Shown: piece by piece, positions 26,901 to 36,491 of the stretch
Layout of the letters: every line of letters starts with the position of its first letter
Numbering within the stretch: the stretch's first letter is position 1
Assembly: GCF_050948215.1 (NCBI RefSeq)
Contig: NC_135165.1
Coordinates: forward strand, 5,058,501-5,122,500
Direction: 5' to 3'
From: Halictus rubicundus
Taxonomy: Eukaryota; Arthropoda; Insecta; Hymenoptera; Halictidae
Length of the DNA: 64,000 bases
Program-made: the position numbers and the translations under genes
The notes under the pieces: generated by a model
Told to the model about the DNA's origin: nothing
Seen by the model: the letters and a program-made list of their open reading frames with translations, nothing else
Database searches by the model: none

Positions 26901-29341
26901 CGAAACGTTCGGTCCCGACGAGGAAAGGATCTTCATCGACGTGGATCCCTACGATCTAGACGACTCGATGTTCGGATTACAGCACAGCGACCCCGTGAAG
27001 ATCACGCCTGTCGCCAGCAAACAAACTCCGGTGACATCCGCGATCTCCGACAAAGACTACGTGGAAGAGTCCTTGAAGAACGTGAAGAGACAATGGCAGG
27101 ACAAAGGCCACGGGAACACAACGCCGAAAGAACAGGCGAAGGACCTGATCTCGTCTACCACCTCGGATGGCATTGGGTTGGAGGTGTTTTACATTCCAGA
27201 CTCTAGCACCAGACACGCGGAGTCTCAGAGGGAAGAGACCGACAGACATCACGACAGCACCGAGATAGAGCATGTTTTCTCGACGATGTCGCTGAAGGAG
27301 CTAGAAGAGTCTCAGAGGAAACCTGATAGCAGAGACAAAGGGATCTTGAATAGGACGGAGAACTACGCGGAGGAGCTTGAAGAAGGGATGAAGAAACGGA
27401 AAACTTACGTGGAGAATGATACGGTCGACGATTCTCTCATATGGACCAGCACCAGGGACCCTGAGGAGGACCTCAGCGAGCTGACCTTGCACGGGGACAG
27501 AGGGTCCATCGAGAAGGAACAGGAGGAGAAGAGTGGACCTGTAGAAATTCGCAATGATTCAGGTGAAGAAACAAATTTGGAAGATAGCGAGGAGAAAAAG
27601 AATAAGTCATTAAACATTGCTGGCGCACCTGGGCGTAACACTACTACAGATGCTTCCCTTGCGACTCTGAGCATTTTAGGTAAGTCACACTCGAGAAGAG
27701 TGTATAAGGATTACAAAGATTGGAGAACGTCCATACATTATTTCCAATTTATTAAGCTTATTGATTCCTTCGAGTCTTCATATTTTAACCGTTATTAGAC
27801 CCAGTTTTTTTTTGTGTTAGAAAAATGTTCTTACTTTGACATTGTTGTAGATACGTCAGAGGAACAGGTATTCGAGTGGGTAACGACGGAGTGGTCCAAA
27901 TGCTCTCAAACTTGCGGAGGAAGTGGATTTCAGGTGATCAGTAGTTAAAATTACTCATTATTGATTAGTTCTATTGCTCTTCTTGGGTGCAATGTGCGCA
28001 CAAATTTTAGTAATCATGCTCGACCGCGTCTTGTGCGCTTGTATAGTCACAATTTCAATAACAGTGAAAGAAAGATAAGGAACAGACTATATCGAGTCGT
28101 CCAGTAGTTGAAGCGTTAAATAAATAGGCATCACCAATGTGAAAAATTCTTTTGCTTGCACTAAGATACGCGGAGCTCAGTGCACAGTGCGGTCAGCAAA
28201 GCCGTCTGGGAATTCAACGCGCACGCAATCCAGGGTAATAATAGGAGCTAAATACTGCGAAGACGCGGGACATCCGATGGTGCAGAAGGTGCGATCATGC
28301 GGGTTTGGCAAGTGTCCACAGTGGCACACGACTGAATGGACACCCTGCGAGAAGTCCAGGTGCTTCAACTGGAAAACAGCGATGCAGAGACGCGAGCTTA
28401 CTTGTCGTTTAGCAGACGACGATGAGAATGATCAACAAAACGTCACTTTGCTCGATCTTAGCAAGTGCGACGAGACCACCAGACCTCTGCAGAGGCAAGA
28501 GTGCTACAACGACGCGTGCAAAGGCGTTTGGAAGGTCGGCGAGTGGTCGGAAGTACGTTTCTTAAAGGTTTCAATTGATAATTCTGTAAGAGAAATTAAG
28601 GAAACGTTTTGTGCATAGAATCTCGGTTCAATTTTCCGATAATTTAGTTTTCCGTGAGCTTGACGTGTTCGAAATTGTCCGCAGTGCATGGCACCGTGCG
28701 AGAAAGACGGAATGAAGTACCGAATCCTGCAGTGTGTCTGGTTCGGGACGAAAAAACCAGCTGGCAACGCGTGCAGGGACATTCCACGGCCCACTGTGAT
28801 GAAGTCTTGTAAAAGTGCACAGTGTCCTAAAACACCTGGTAAGATGATCGTTAGCTACAGCTTTGAACCAGCAAGTAAAATTGCATCAATTCATAGACTC
28901 CTTAGAAACTAATGACGATCTTGGTTAACCCTCGGGTGGCAGGTTGAGTCCATTTTGACCCAAGGTTACAAACGGTCCATCTAATTTCTAACTTGAAAAG
29001 AAAAATGTTGAAAGAGTATACTTCAAATGGTCTACAGTCGAACAAAAATATTTTACAAAATCGATTCTTTTTACCCACCGAGGTAGCCCCTTAAGAATGG
29101 TACTGGTTCCATGTTTGATCGTTTGCTTCTGTCGTAAAAGCTGTTCTTTCGCAACGACTAAGTCGGCCAGGTCGAAAACGAGTATGAAACCTTTTCAGAC
29201 GACTGCAAGGACCACTCGCGGCTGTGCAGCAGGGTGAAGTCGATGAACATGTGCAGCGTGCAGCTTTACCAGAACCAGTGCTGTCAAACGTGTCAGCTGG
29301 AGAAGAGCTCGGAGACGGAGAAGCCCGAGAAGAGTCGCTAG
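1731..29341 (+). CDS. nolo: ADAMTS-like secreted matrix protein, MADD-4/nolo/punctin type (5' partial)
   Basis: Secreted, non-catalytic ADAMTS-like protein. The C. elegans relative MADD-4 organises synapses and guides muscle arms and axons; the fly relative is nolo. Exons by phase: 1731-1833, 5201-5299, 17494-17635, 18346-18439, 22127-22524, 23384-23513, 23900-24113, 24380-24690, 24911-25038, 25334-25501, 25767-25939, 26710-27679, 27851-27933, 28166-28552, 28685-28838, 29199-29341 (TAG). These give about 1,230 C-terminal residues. Domain order: six TSP1 repeats with WSxC/CSxTCG signatures (for example CSVTCGTG, CSKTCGGG), one Ig domain (Cys in IRCPVRKFD, then DSGIYACIAG), an acidic Ser/Thr/Glu-rich linker exon of 323 codons, three further TSP1 repeats, and a C-terminal six-Cys PLAC domain (DDCKDHSRLC to CCQTC). 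No metalloprotease or signal peptide is present; the 5' end is off the window. The Ig domain favours MADD-4/nolo over lonely heart or papilin. Gene identity is firm, the exact orthologue less so. Confidence 0.88.
2290..2349. repeat. two copies of a 16-bp perfect palindrome
   Basis: GACGAGTATACTCGTC occurs at 2290-2305 and again at 2334-2349. Their flanks mirror each other (TTT before the first, AAAA after the second; CACGA in between), so the pair is itself an inverted arrangement. A TTAA lies at 2270-2273 and another at 2630-2633, so it may be the inside of a TTAA-type element, but no good terminal repeats were found. Confidence 0.6.
3042..3069. repeat. CATC tetranucleotide microsatellite
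   Basis: Short run of CATC units with one CGTC variant near the left end, in a nolo intron. Confidence 0.8.
3315..3808. mobile_element. 494-bp non-autonomous element with 110-bp terminal inverted repeats
   Basis: The left arm 3315-3424 starts CAGTGGGCAAGTTGGACGAA. The right arm 3699-3808, read in reverse complement, starts CAGTGGGCAATTTGGACGAA and matches along its whole 110 bp with about a dozen differences, ending at ACTTTGTAGAATATGG in both. The interior (3425-3698) has no transposase. Long terminal repeats with a CAGTG end and TA on the right flank suggest a Tc1/mariner-type foldback MITE. The family name is not known to me. Confidence 0.8.
3976..4196. mobile_element. internally deleted mariner-type element
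   Basis: The left end reads TTAGGTTGTCGTTCGTTTCG. The reverse complement of the right end reads TTAGGTCGTCCGTAAAAATT followed by TCGTACG. Both ends are flanked by TA. The TTAGGT start and the AAATTTCGT motif resemble mariner ends common in insects. About 220 bp with no transposase left. Confidence 0.6.
4594..4970. mobile_element. possible TTAA-type MITE
   Basis: TTAATCCCTAAGTGGAC at the left is mirrored by the reverse complement of GTTTCCACTTAGGGTTGTAA at the right, that is, an inverted CCCTAAGTGGA core about 375 bp apart. The left flank is TTAA; the right flank is changed. The core is short, so this could be chance. Confidence 0.35.
5654..6116. mobile_element. piggyBac-type (TTAA) MITE, family A, interrupted
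   Basis: The left end TTAACACTTTGACTGCCA and the right end TGGCAGTCAACGTGTTAA are inverted and each carries a TTAA. The same ends occur at 30157-30374. This copy is enlarged by a second TTAA element at 5714-5937, so the uninterrupted length would be about 240 bp. No transposase is present. Confidence 0.75.
5714..5937. mobile_element. piggyBac-type MITE, family B, nested in family A
   Basis: Ends are TTAACACTAGGTTTACGG and CCGTAAACCTAGTGTCAA; the right-hand TTAA has drifted to TCAA. Near the right end is a short hairpin, CCCGTCATTTTGACGGG. A second copy in opposite orientation lies at 7721-7947. It sits inside the family A element at 5654-6116, so it is the younger insertion. Confidence 0.78.
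7721..7947. mobile_element. piggyBac-type MITE, family B, second copy, inverted
   Basis: Begins CACTAGATTTACGGGACCCG and ends CCGTAAACCTAGGTGTTAA. Its interior matches the reverse complement of 5714-5937 over nearly the full length (for example the shared CGTGGAATTA, TATATATxATTTAAAAAA and ACTTTTA segments). It is 227 bp against 224 bp for the other copy. The right TTAA is intact; the left is TTCA. Confidence 0.78.
9074..9512 (+). mobile_element. internally deleted mariner/Tc1-superfamily transposon with transposase remnants
   Basis: From ATG at 9180 a frame reads MDRHSVIQRVEIIRIYC and so on, which resembles the N-terminal helix-turn-helix of insect mariner-like transposases. It stops after 40 codons. 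In another frame at about 9287 comes DLSPLDLILWSHVESLVY, which resembles the C-terminal DDE-domain segment DLTPLDxxLWG. The central catalytic part is missing. Imperfect inverted ends TCTTGCAATAAGACAGAT and TCTTTCAATAAGACCGAT bracket the unit. Dead copy. Confidence 0.65.
10465..10632. repeat. tandem duplication of an 84-bp unit
   Basis: Bases 10465-10548 and 10549-10632 are two head-to-tail copies of exactly 84 bp with only a few differences. Both contain ACTAGTATTATTACTAGT and end GTATGTGCCATATCG. Each unit is rich in ACTAGT half-palindromes. Non-coding; probably a recent slippage or unequal exchange. Confidence 0.88.
12442..12852. mobile_element. Tc1/mariner-type MITE with 40-bp inverted ends
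   Basis: The left end TACAGCTGTGTGCAAATTAA pairs with the reverse complement of the right end, TACAGTAGCGTGCGAATTAA. The match continues through CACCAATATTTT for about 40 bp. Both ends carry TA. It is 411 bp with no transposase. A second, shorter element (12496-12689) lies inside. Confidence 0.75.
12496..12689. mobile_element. 194-bp TA-type MITE, family C, nested
   Basis: The left end TAGGCTGCAGATTTTATGCA and the right end TGCATAAAGATTCACAGTCTA are inverted. The length matches the better copy at 18040-18235. It sits within the element at 12442-12852. The interior has diverged strongly from the other copy. Confidence 0.5.
17636..18345 (+). other. nolo intron with a family C MITE
   Basis: Intron after a TSP1 exon. 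The only identifiable content is the element at 18040-18235; the rest is AT-rich filler with a normal TTTTTCAG acceptor at 18345. Confidence 0.5.
18040..18235. mobile_element. 196-bp TA-type MITE, family C
   Basis: TAGACTGCGGATCTTTATGC at the left is the inverted match of GCATAAACATCCGCAGTCTA at the right, with TA at both ends. There is no coding content. Single ends of the same family occur at about 13389, 20703, 23717 and 45313, so the family is dispersed across the window. Confidence 0.72.
18470..18508. repeat. 10-bp tandem repeat, about four copies
   Basis: TAGTGAAACA repeated head to tail, starting 30 bp after a splice donor. Confidence 0.85.
20925..20974. repeat. (TC)25 microsatellite
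   Basis: Uninterrupted dinucleotide run of 50 bp. It creates long artificial Ser-Leu or Arg-Glu open frames on both strands. Confidence 0.95.
22525..23383 (+). other. nolo intron, nothing recognised
   Basis: 859-bp intron between TSP1-coding exons. No repeat, RNA or coding feature is seen. Confidence 0.5.
25940..26709 (+). other. nolo intron before the linker exon
   Basis: 770-bp intron. One 87-codon open frame at 26322 has no recognisable content. The acceptor is CAACAG at 26709. Confidence 0.5.
28839..29198 (+). other. last nolo intron, possible TTAA element end
   Basis: Separates the ninth TSP1 repeat from the PLAC exon. It holds TTAACCCTCGGGTGGC at 28925 followed by GTCCATTTTGACCC, and CCACCGAGGTAGCCCCTTAA near 29084. 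This looks like a degraded TTAA-type element, but the ends pair poorly. Confidence 0.3.
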
Positions 29342-30156
29342 GAAATTGTTGTAATGCGAGAGAAGAATAAGATTAGGTCGAAATTAACTGCGGTGTGAGG
29401 CGTGCAGCATGATTAAACGGGTCCGAGGATTGGCGTTCGAAAGAACGCGGCTCGAGTGGTTGAAACCGAGTCGAACCAGCCACCGGGCCGGTTCCAATCT
29501 TCGAACACGTTCGTCGGACACTTTCACGATACGCGAGAGTTATTCGATGGTTCGACCAAATTACTCCCGCTGCTAATTGTCCCCCCTCTCACCCTCCCCC
29601 GACCACCCGAGAAAATCCCCAGCAAACCCCCCTGGCACTCGAACACTCGAGCACCGGATTCTTTCCCGGGGTCCCAATAAGAATTCGACTCCTAATTGTG
29701 TGCTAATTGAAGCTATAACTTCCCGAACGTGTGTAACGCGTTAATCTGGCACCGATCCTAATTGCGCACGCTCACGCCGCCCCTCGAGGCGGGGGAGGGA
29801 CCAGAGGGAGTTCTGGCATTCGTCCAAAAAAAAACTGAGAAAGAGAGAGAGATACAAAGATGAGAGATTATATTGTTGAAGTTCGATGAGAACGGATATA
29901 GTAGAGAATGTAATTGTACGGTGAAAAGACGAGCTTCTGAAGGCTATTCAAGTGTTAGAGACGAGACTATTGACGGGGTGCTGGGGCGAACGGAACACAC
30001 ACACACATACACACACATAGGGTAAATGTGGGTAATATGGAACATTATAAACTCTAGATTAAAAACCTCTGAAGATGGTCGTGTACATCAGTGTCCTAAA
30101 AGCTATAATCGTATGATCGTTATCAGTTGTGCAAAGTTTGTGGTAAGTGAGTCAGA

Positions 30157-30374
30157 TTAACACGTTGACACGAACTTTGTGTATTTCACACAAGTCTTGT
30201 CTGTTTCATTCGTATAAGCGATCAGAGATATGAATAATTATAATTACATTATACAATTTAGTTGATTTCAGAACGAAAAAATTTATATTCAGTGCCACTG
30301 ATTTTACGACAATCGTTTTTAAGCAGATCGATAGTACCGTTCACCGGTGACCACCGTGGCAGTCAACGTGTTAA
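30157..30374. mobile_element. piggyBac-type MITE, family A, intact copy
   Basis: 218 bp bounded by TTAACACGTTGACACGAA and TGGCAGTCAACGTGTTAA, with TTAA at both ends. It shares its ends with the interrupted copy at 5654-6116. Confidence 0.75.
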
Positions 30375-33033
30375 TAAATATTGCACCGAAGATGATTTCA
30401 AGACCACTGATTCGTTCGTCGCCTGATGTAGGGGTTTCGTTCGAGAAAATGAGTTCCTCCAATTTTGGCAATCTTTTGAAACAGTCCCATATTACCGACG
30501 TTTGCTCGGCAGTTTCTCTGAACAGATATGTCGCGGTAAACGGTCAGCACAAACGAAAAAATTCCATTCTTTGAGGCTTTATTTTTTTACATGTACTCTC
30601 TTCGACAACGCACCGATCGTCTTCGATCGCTCGGTCCGGTTCCGGGAACGTGTGCTGGAATCATTTTTAATCGAAGACTGAGACCGCTTCAGCCGCGAAC
30701 TTGTCGGGGTTCAACGCTCCCATCGGGCATTACCGAGTGTCGGCAGAGATAGGCAACGTTCTCAGCGAAACGTTTCGGATCACCTTTCGAAGCTGGGAAT
30801 ACCTGTTATACTGTTAGTCGTCGAATTATCGTAAGCTGTTTTCATTGAAACGCTCGTTGGGTCGTCCGATCGATTCGTGTCACTGCCATTTCTAAACATT
30901 TGCACCCTATAGCAACATCATTATTATTTTATAATGTCCAAGCGAATTTCCGTTCGTGCTTTTGTGAGGTGACACCTAAAACCATAATCGAAACCGTTAG
31001 TTCTCTATAAGGAGTTTCTCCTCCTCTTTGAGTCATCTCTTTCTTCTAAAACAGAATTTTATTTGATAGAATTTACTAGGGAAAAAATTTAGTCGATGTT
31101 GCAGGAGGAAGACGTGGAAGTATGTTACGTAAAGCAGTAATATTAATTTATTCATCTGTAGAAGATGCAGTTAACTAACAGTGGAAGCGAGAACTAGCTT
31201 CGGTCAGTATGGCTCCTTAATTAACAATTTAAGTACGTACAGTTCGCTGAAGGGTTAATAATATTCATCCGCGTAATGGGAAAAATCGACGCGAATTTGC
31301 AGGACGACCTAACGATACCGGAATTATCGATATGCAAGTTAAATGCCATCGGGACGAAACACTCGACCAAAATTGTCTCAAAATCTCTGATACCAAGAGC
31401 CATTTTTCCGTTCCCTCTCCCAAAAAGAGTCTTCGCACATTCCGCGTGTACCGTACAGGTTTGTTACTTTGTTACGTTTCCTCAAAGTATAAAGTAATTT
31501 ACTTATTATGATCTATGTAATCTGTATTTATTGCGACGTTACCTCTGAGTTTCAACGATCCATAGAAATTCGAATCAGCCGAACGGCGAACGTTGGGTTG
31601 AACAAAATGAAAAAGGAAGAAACGATAAGTGTTATCGAAGTTACTAACGATATAAGTTATGGGAAAAAAAAATGAATTATTACGCGTCTACAAGCGCCTC
31701 GTCGGGCGCGTGTAAGCCGATAGAGTCTAAGCAATAAAATATATAGGTACTGTAATATACTATTTTGTTAATAACCTCTGGCGAAAATTCGTTAACATGA
31801 CGTTCCATTGTTAATCGAGTACCGCTGAAAAGGGTTTGCGTGCCTCCGATTAAAAATCGACGGTGATCGTTTAAAAGCTTGCCTTTCTCACCGATTCCAA
31901 TGACCTTCAACTAATTGTCGAGGTCATCATTCTAAACTACTTTCTGTTGTACATATTATCACCGGTCGATATTAGTTCTCAACAATTTACAAAAATATTC
32001 TGTTAAACCTATAGTCATGATTGACATTCTGATGAAATTATGATCGTATTCTGCTTCTTACAGCAAATTATTACTTATGTTAGGATACTTAATGTGTAAC
32101 TATAGCAATCTATATCTTACAGTAATCATAAACATGATAATATATATGTTATTAAATACGTATGGTGCTGAACATAGTTTCCTGTATGTCACGAAACTCG
32201 AACGGTCGTAACGTGTATAGGAAAAAGTCGATCGGAGTTACGACCTTGGCAACATACTTCAAGGTCATTGAACTCGAGGAGGTGGAAAAACTTTTAAATA
32301 ATTATCAAATCGACTGCCCATTGCAGTCGTGTTTCTTTCTACGGGGATCTAATTCTTGTTAAACGTTTCTTTGCCGATCGATAAGAATATGTGATGAACA
32401 TACACTACGTGCTATCATTTCTCTCGATGATAACGTCTCGGTTACTTTTTACCCTAGGTTCCACGATATTGTGAACAGATTTTCGCTATCAACGAATTTG
32501 CCTCGACACAGCTAGACAGTTTGCCAAAACGAGCTGATATAAATGAAATGAGATATAAATAAATTAGTATATTATTGAAATCGAGATAAAGAACAAAAAA
32601 AGTATATATATTACAAGCTACGTAAAAATAAGATGAAAGCGCACGCGGATAAGAAACAAAAGTAAAAAAAAAATAATGGAAAACAACTTCGACACCCTTA
32701 AAGCGCAGGTATGTGTGTAATTATACAGGATCGAAATATATTGTCCTAACGATATATCCACAAGCAAATTCTGTACATTATCGATCTACCTTTCGACGGA
32801 AGTTTTTAGTCGGGTAATGAGAAAATATAATTGTTATTCGATCCAGCTGAGTCGCGAATACCTGTTTCTTTCGTGCCGTCTGCCAGCAACACACGCGTTC
32901 CCCCGCGAAATGATTTCCGATACCTGCATTTTTGTATATACCACGACCTAGTTATGTAAAGTGACTCCACACTATTATATGAAGAGCATTATTGTTCATT
33001 ATATCTATGTAAATATGTAACTGCCTAAATACG

Positions 33034-33039
33034 AATAAA
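33034..33039 (+). terminator. polyadenylation signal, probably for nolo
   Basis: AATAAA in a 3'-UTR-like context, 52 bp from the opposing signal at 33091, which would make the two transcripts end tail to tail. Confidence 0.4.
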
Positions 33040-33090
33040 ACCAGAGGATATATCACTGCACAGTACTTTAATTAATCGATGGGATCTGTG

Positions 33091-33096
33091 TTTATT
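33091..33096 (-). terminator. polyadenylation signal, probably for hydroxylysine kinase
   Basis: AATAAA on the minus strand, 477 bp past the kinase stop codon. Confidence 0.4.
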
Positions 33097-33572
33097 GCTC
33101 TCAATTAATTGACAATCGTAGTAAAATTGCACCGACAATGTCCAAGGTTTCTGTAACCAAAATGCTTAATGACTCTCATATTTTAAGAATTTTTCCAGCG
33201 CCAATCGTAAAAGCTAAACCAACGTTTATAGCATAAAACGATCCTCTAAACTCTTCCGAATGCAGCAGCATATTGTTAATTCCCGTCAAAAATTAAAAAA
33301 TGTTCGCTAAAATTAATGCAGTCTTTACCGCGGTCTAGACCTAACTTTCTTTTACGCTTCGAACAGAAAAAATTCTTAAGACTAAACCTATCACCGCCAA
33401 TCAAACATGACTTTTGAATTCACGTTGATCGCATCAAAGTCTACAGAAACCACCTTAATAATACTCGAATCGTAAAGATTAAAATTCGTTGAACAGTCTA
33501 ATTGACAATGTTGAGTGCTCTAATCTAGTGAAATAGTACTAACAGTATAAAACATTATAAAGTATCAATCCC

Positions 33573-34655
33573 TCAATCTACCAGGCCCCATCTCCGAAGC
33601 ACCTCCTCCTGACTAACCGGCCATAGATTCTTCAGCAAAGCCCACCCAGATTTCTGCGTGACCAGCAGATAATCATTCTGCGGATCATGTAAGTAGGAAT
33701 AAGCTCCCATAACCAAACTCTGGCATATCCTCGCGCAAACGGTGACCTTTAAGATCTTTTTCTCTAGCTCGGTCAGCTTCCTGAAGTATTGGTAGCCTTC
33801 GATAACGTGCTTTCCCATTTCCATATCCCCAGCTTGCAGCATCATGTAACAGAGCGCAATAGCCAGCTCGAATATCAAACAAGTTCTATGTGAGTCCCCG
33901 AAATCGATCACCGCAGTGATGTCCGTGCCGTTCGGACTCATCACGATATTCTGCTCATTCAAGTCACCGTGAATGACGCCTTGTTCGAGTTTAGAAGTCA
34001 CACTTAGAACGTCTTTCTCGAATGCCTCGATCACCTCGTGCACCAGGTCCCTTGCAAAGGCGTCGTTCACGGCGTAAATGAACTGCCGCAACTTCGGCAC
34101 TGAGGTCAGCATCCACAGGGTGTTATGATCGTCGTAAGCGGGGTGAGAAAATCCCTTAAGTACATTATCTAATTTTCCTGTAAAACGACCCACGTTTCGA
34201 AGCAGGTCGCTAGTAATTGGAACGCGATGCAACAATGCACCTGGACAATAAACGAGCAGTCTGACTGCATATCTCTCCTCGGAACCTTGCGCAGACAACG
34301 TCTCGAGAGAGTAATACTCTCCGTTAACATTTTTAACAGGTAGAGGGCAAGTAATCTGTCGTTCATTCAGGAAAATCAACATTTCGTTTTGCGCCTCTAT
34401 CACTTGGCTCTTTCTTGAGTCTAGCGAGTTTACGATCTTCAATACGTAGCCATGTTTGCTGACGCTGTCTATGTGAGGATTTTTATGCAGATTCTCGCAA
34501 ATTATGTGGTAATTCCTATCGTCGTAGGCGTTCAGCTCGATTATCTTCGTCATCTTCAGACCGTAGAGCTTCTCCAGCAGGACTGAGACTACATGTTCGC
34601 TTCCTGGAGGTCGTATCCGCTGACCTGGTGTTAGAACGTCCTCGTTGACTTCCAT
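33573..34655 (-). CDS. HYKK: hydroxylysine kinase (APH fold)
   Basis: Cytosolic GTP-dependent kinase that phosphorylates 5-hydroxylysine in lysine breakdown. A single open exon of 360 residues, close to the usual 370 or so. The aminoglycoside-phosphotransferase fold shows at residues about 20-300. The catalytic loop is HGDLNEQN (229-236, Asp231 as base) and the metal-binding motif is DFGD (251-254). The N-terminal PGSEHVVSVLLEKLYGL segment is typical of HYKK/AGPHD1. The ATG at 34655 gives the family length and opens after an in-frame upstream region without a better start. It lacks introns in the coding part, unlike its neighbours. An ethanolaminephosphate phospho-lyase would carry a different fold, so confusion is unlikely; another APH-family kinase is the only real alternative. 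Confidence 0.87.
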   Translation of the reverse strand: MEVNEDVLTPGQRIRPPGSEHVVSVLLEKLYGLKMTKIIELNAYDDRNYHIICENLHKNPHIDSVSKHGYVLKIVNSLDSRKSQVIEAQNEMLIFLNERQITCPLPVKNVNGEYYSLETLSAQGSEERYAVRLLVYCPGALLHRVPITSDLLRNVGRFTGKLDNVLKGFSHPAYDDHNTLWMLTSVPKLRQFIYAVNDAFARDLVHEVIEAFEKDVLSVTSKLEQGVIHGDLNEQNIVMSPNGTDITAVIDFGDSHRTCLIFELAIALCYMMLQAGDMEMGKHVIEGYQYFRKLTELEKKILKVTVCARICQSLVMGAYSYLHDPQNDYLLVTQKSGWALLKNLWPVSQEEVLRRWGLVD

Positions 34656-34971
34656 TTTGATATTGGTTCTGGAAACAGCTTGAATTATTGGTAGGAATTC
34701 TTACTTCTTTGAGAAGCAAGTACGGCATTTTTTTTTTTAAAGAAATTCTACGATTTTCAATAAATTTTTTAATACGTTTTGAAAAACATTCCGCTAATTC
34801 GATGTTTTTTTAAGCATCGTTGAATTGTTCAATAAGTAATGAACCACTCGATTTATATCTAACGTGAACTTAATAATTATTTTCGAGATACCATTCCCAA
34901 CAAAAATAATTACAAATGAAATTACGTTAAATGAGAAAATACAGTTTAAATTTGTGGAAAAGATTTACAAC

Positions 34972-35153
34972 CACTTCCGGTTCCAATTCACTTCCGGTTT
35001 CTTTTCCGTTTCTCTTTCTTTACATATAATATCGTTCGTAAAAATCATTACAGTTCGAACCACAGAATGTATGTAAATAAATATAAATATTGTTCTGATG
35101 CAGTAAATTGATATAAGTTTTTCGAAAGATCGTTCGTACAGTCACTTCCGGTT
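34972..35153 (-). promoter_or_regulatory. three identical ETS/GABP-type sites upstream of HYKK
   Basis: CACTTCCGGTT occurs exactly at 34972-34982, 34989-34999 and 35143-35153. The reverse complement AACCGGAAGTG fits the ETS-family consensus. The sites lie 317-498 bp upstream of the kinase start. Their spacing and identity suggest a core promoter; function is inferred. Confidence 0.5.
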
Positions 35154-36074
35154 CATTAAAATATCAATCAAAATCAACAATTGCCCTTCACCCTTTCCGT
35201 TACACATTTAAAAATTATATTTTCCGTTTAAAATGTTATTTGTATGTTTGAAAATCAACTCATAATTACTTTTATCTCTTACCTGATAAAATTCTTTACA
35301 CCCGAACGTAAAGAATTCAACGGGTTGGCAGGACTAGCTCCGCAATATAATACTTTTTACATACCAAAACTGTGCTGTACTTGTAAATTACTAAACTTTC
35401 GAAAATTCTGAAAAGCAAATGCCTTTAACTCGAAAGTATCTCAAACCGTTAACACGATGTTGAAGTATGCGAGACGATCGCTGAATGAAGTTCGAGGAGT
35501 ATAACGTACGATCGTATAGGTAATAAAGTAGTTAACACACAATGAGTTCAAGTGGTAGAACGTAAATGCGCGATGATTGATGCTTATCATGACTGCTGAG
35601 CAGTAAGCTGAAAAGAATAAGTTTCCGTGCTATCTATCGTCGAAGATCAAACAAAGTCTTATCGCAATGATAACAATAAATCCGTCAAAAATTATATTGT
35701 TAATATCTGAAATCAAATATAAAAAAACACTGTTTTAATATTTTTATGGTTTTTTACTACGTGTTAATTCACTACTGCTTTAATGTCTTCGTTTTATATA
35801 TTTAATGATTATTTTAATGCACGTAATCCACTTTCTAAGCTCTATTGCTAATGTACTGATCTTTAATTTTATCTAACATTGCCTAAATTAACTGTGTGTT
35901 TTTAAAATGTATTTTTGTATAAATCAAAATTACTTCATACAGTAATAGGTTCAAAATATTTAATAAATGCTAAAGAATTTTACAGAATGTTACATACCTG
36001 GCAGAAACACGAACTCTTATTGTTACACTTATAGACAGGAATTAGAATTATTTGAAATGGCCGCCACAAGTATT

Positions 36075-36078
<4 letters not shown>

Positions 36079-36105
<27 letters not shown>
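36079..36105. repeat. (AT)n microsatellite
   Basis: Perfect AT dinucleotide run of about 27 bp. Confidence 0.9.
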
Positions 36106-36109
<4 letters not shown>

Positions 36110-36491
36110 TTTATTTGTTTACATTTGTGCGTCAATGTTGCACAGTGCTGCATTATTCATTCTATGTTCACAGAAATATTCAATATTACAGTTTCTAATT
36201 CTTAAGCAAGATGAGTATTTTTCATGTGCTGTAAGTTAATATTAATCCGCACGTTAAACAATATACACTTTGTATTGTGTACATAAATCTGAATAACGAA
36301 ATGAACATCACAAATAATTCGTTTTGCTGAATGATAAATGCAAGTAGTCTTTAAATAGTTAACACAGTATTAAAATTAGAACTAACTATAAATAGTTAAC
36401 ACAGTTTTAGAATTTTTAAACAAAGAGTACGATCAGAGAGGAGCTGACAATAAGAGGGCTCACGTTCGTGGTTTTCGTGCTTCCGGTATCA

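Larger units (their letters stand above)
29342..33060 (+). other. probable long 3' UTR of nolo and the composition boundary
   Basis: No coding sequence follows the PLAC stop codon before a canonical AATAAA at 33034. The last kilobase has 3'-UTR-like features: T/A-rich, with TGTAAATA (a Pumilio-type element) at 33008. The region also contains a CA-rich run (29996-30019), a family A MITE (30157-30374) and the shift from GC-rich to AT-rich DNA near 31 kb. It could instead be part UTR and part intergenic. Confidence 0.4.
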
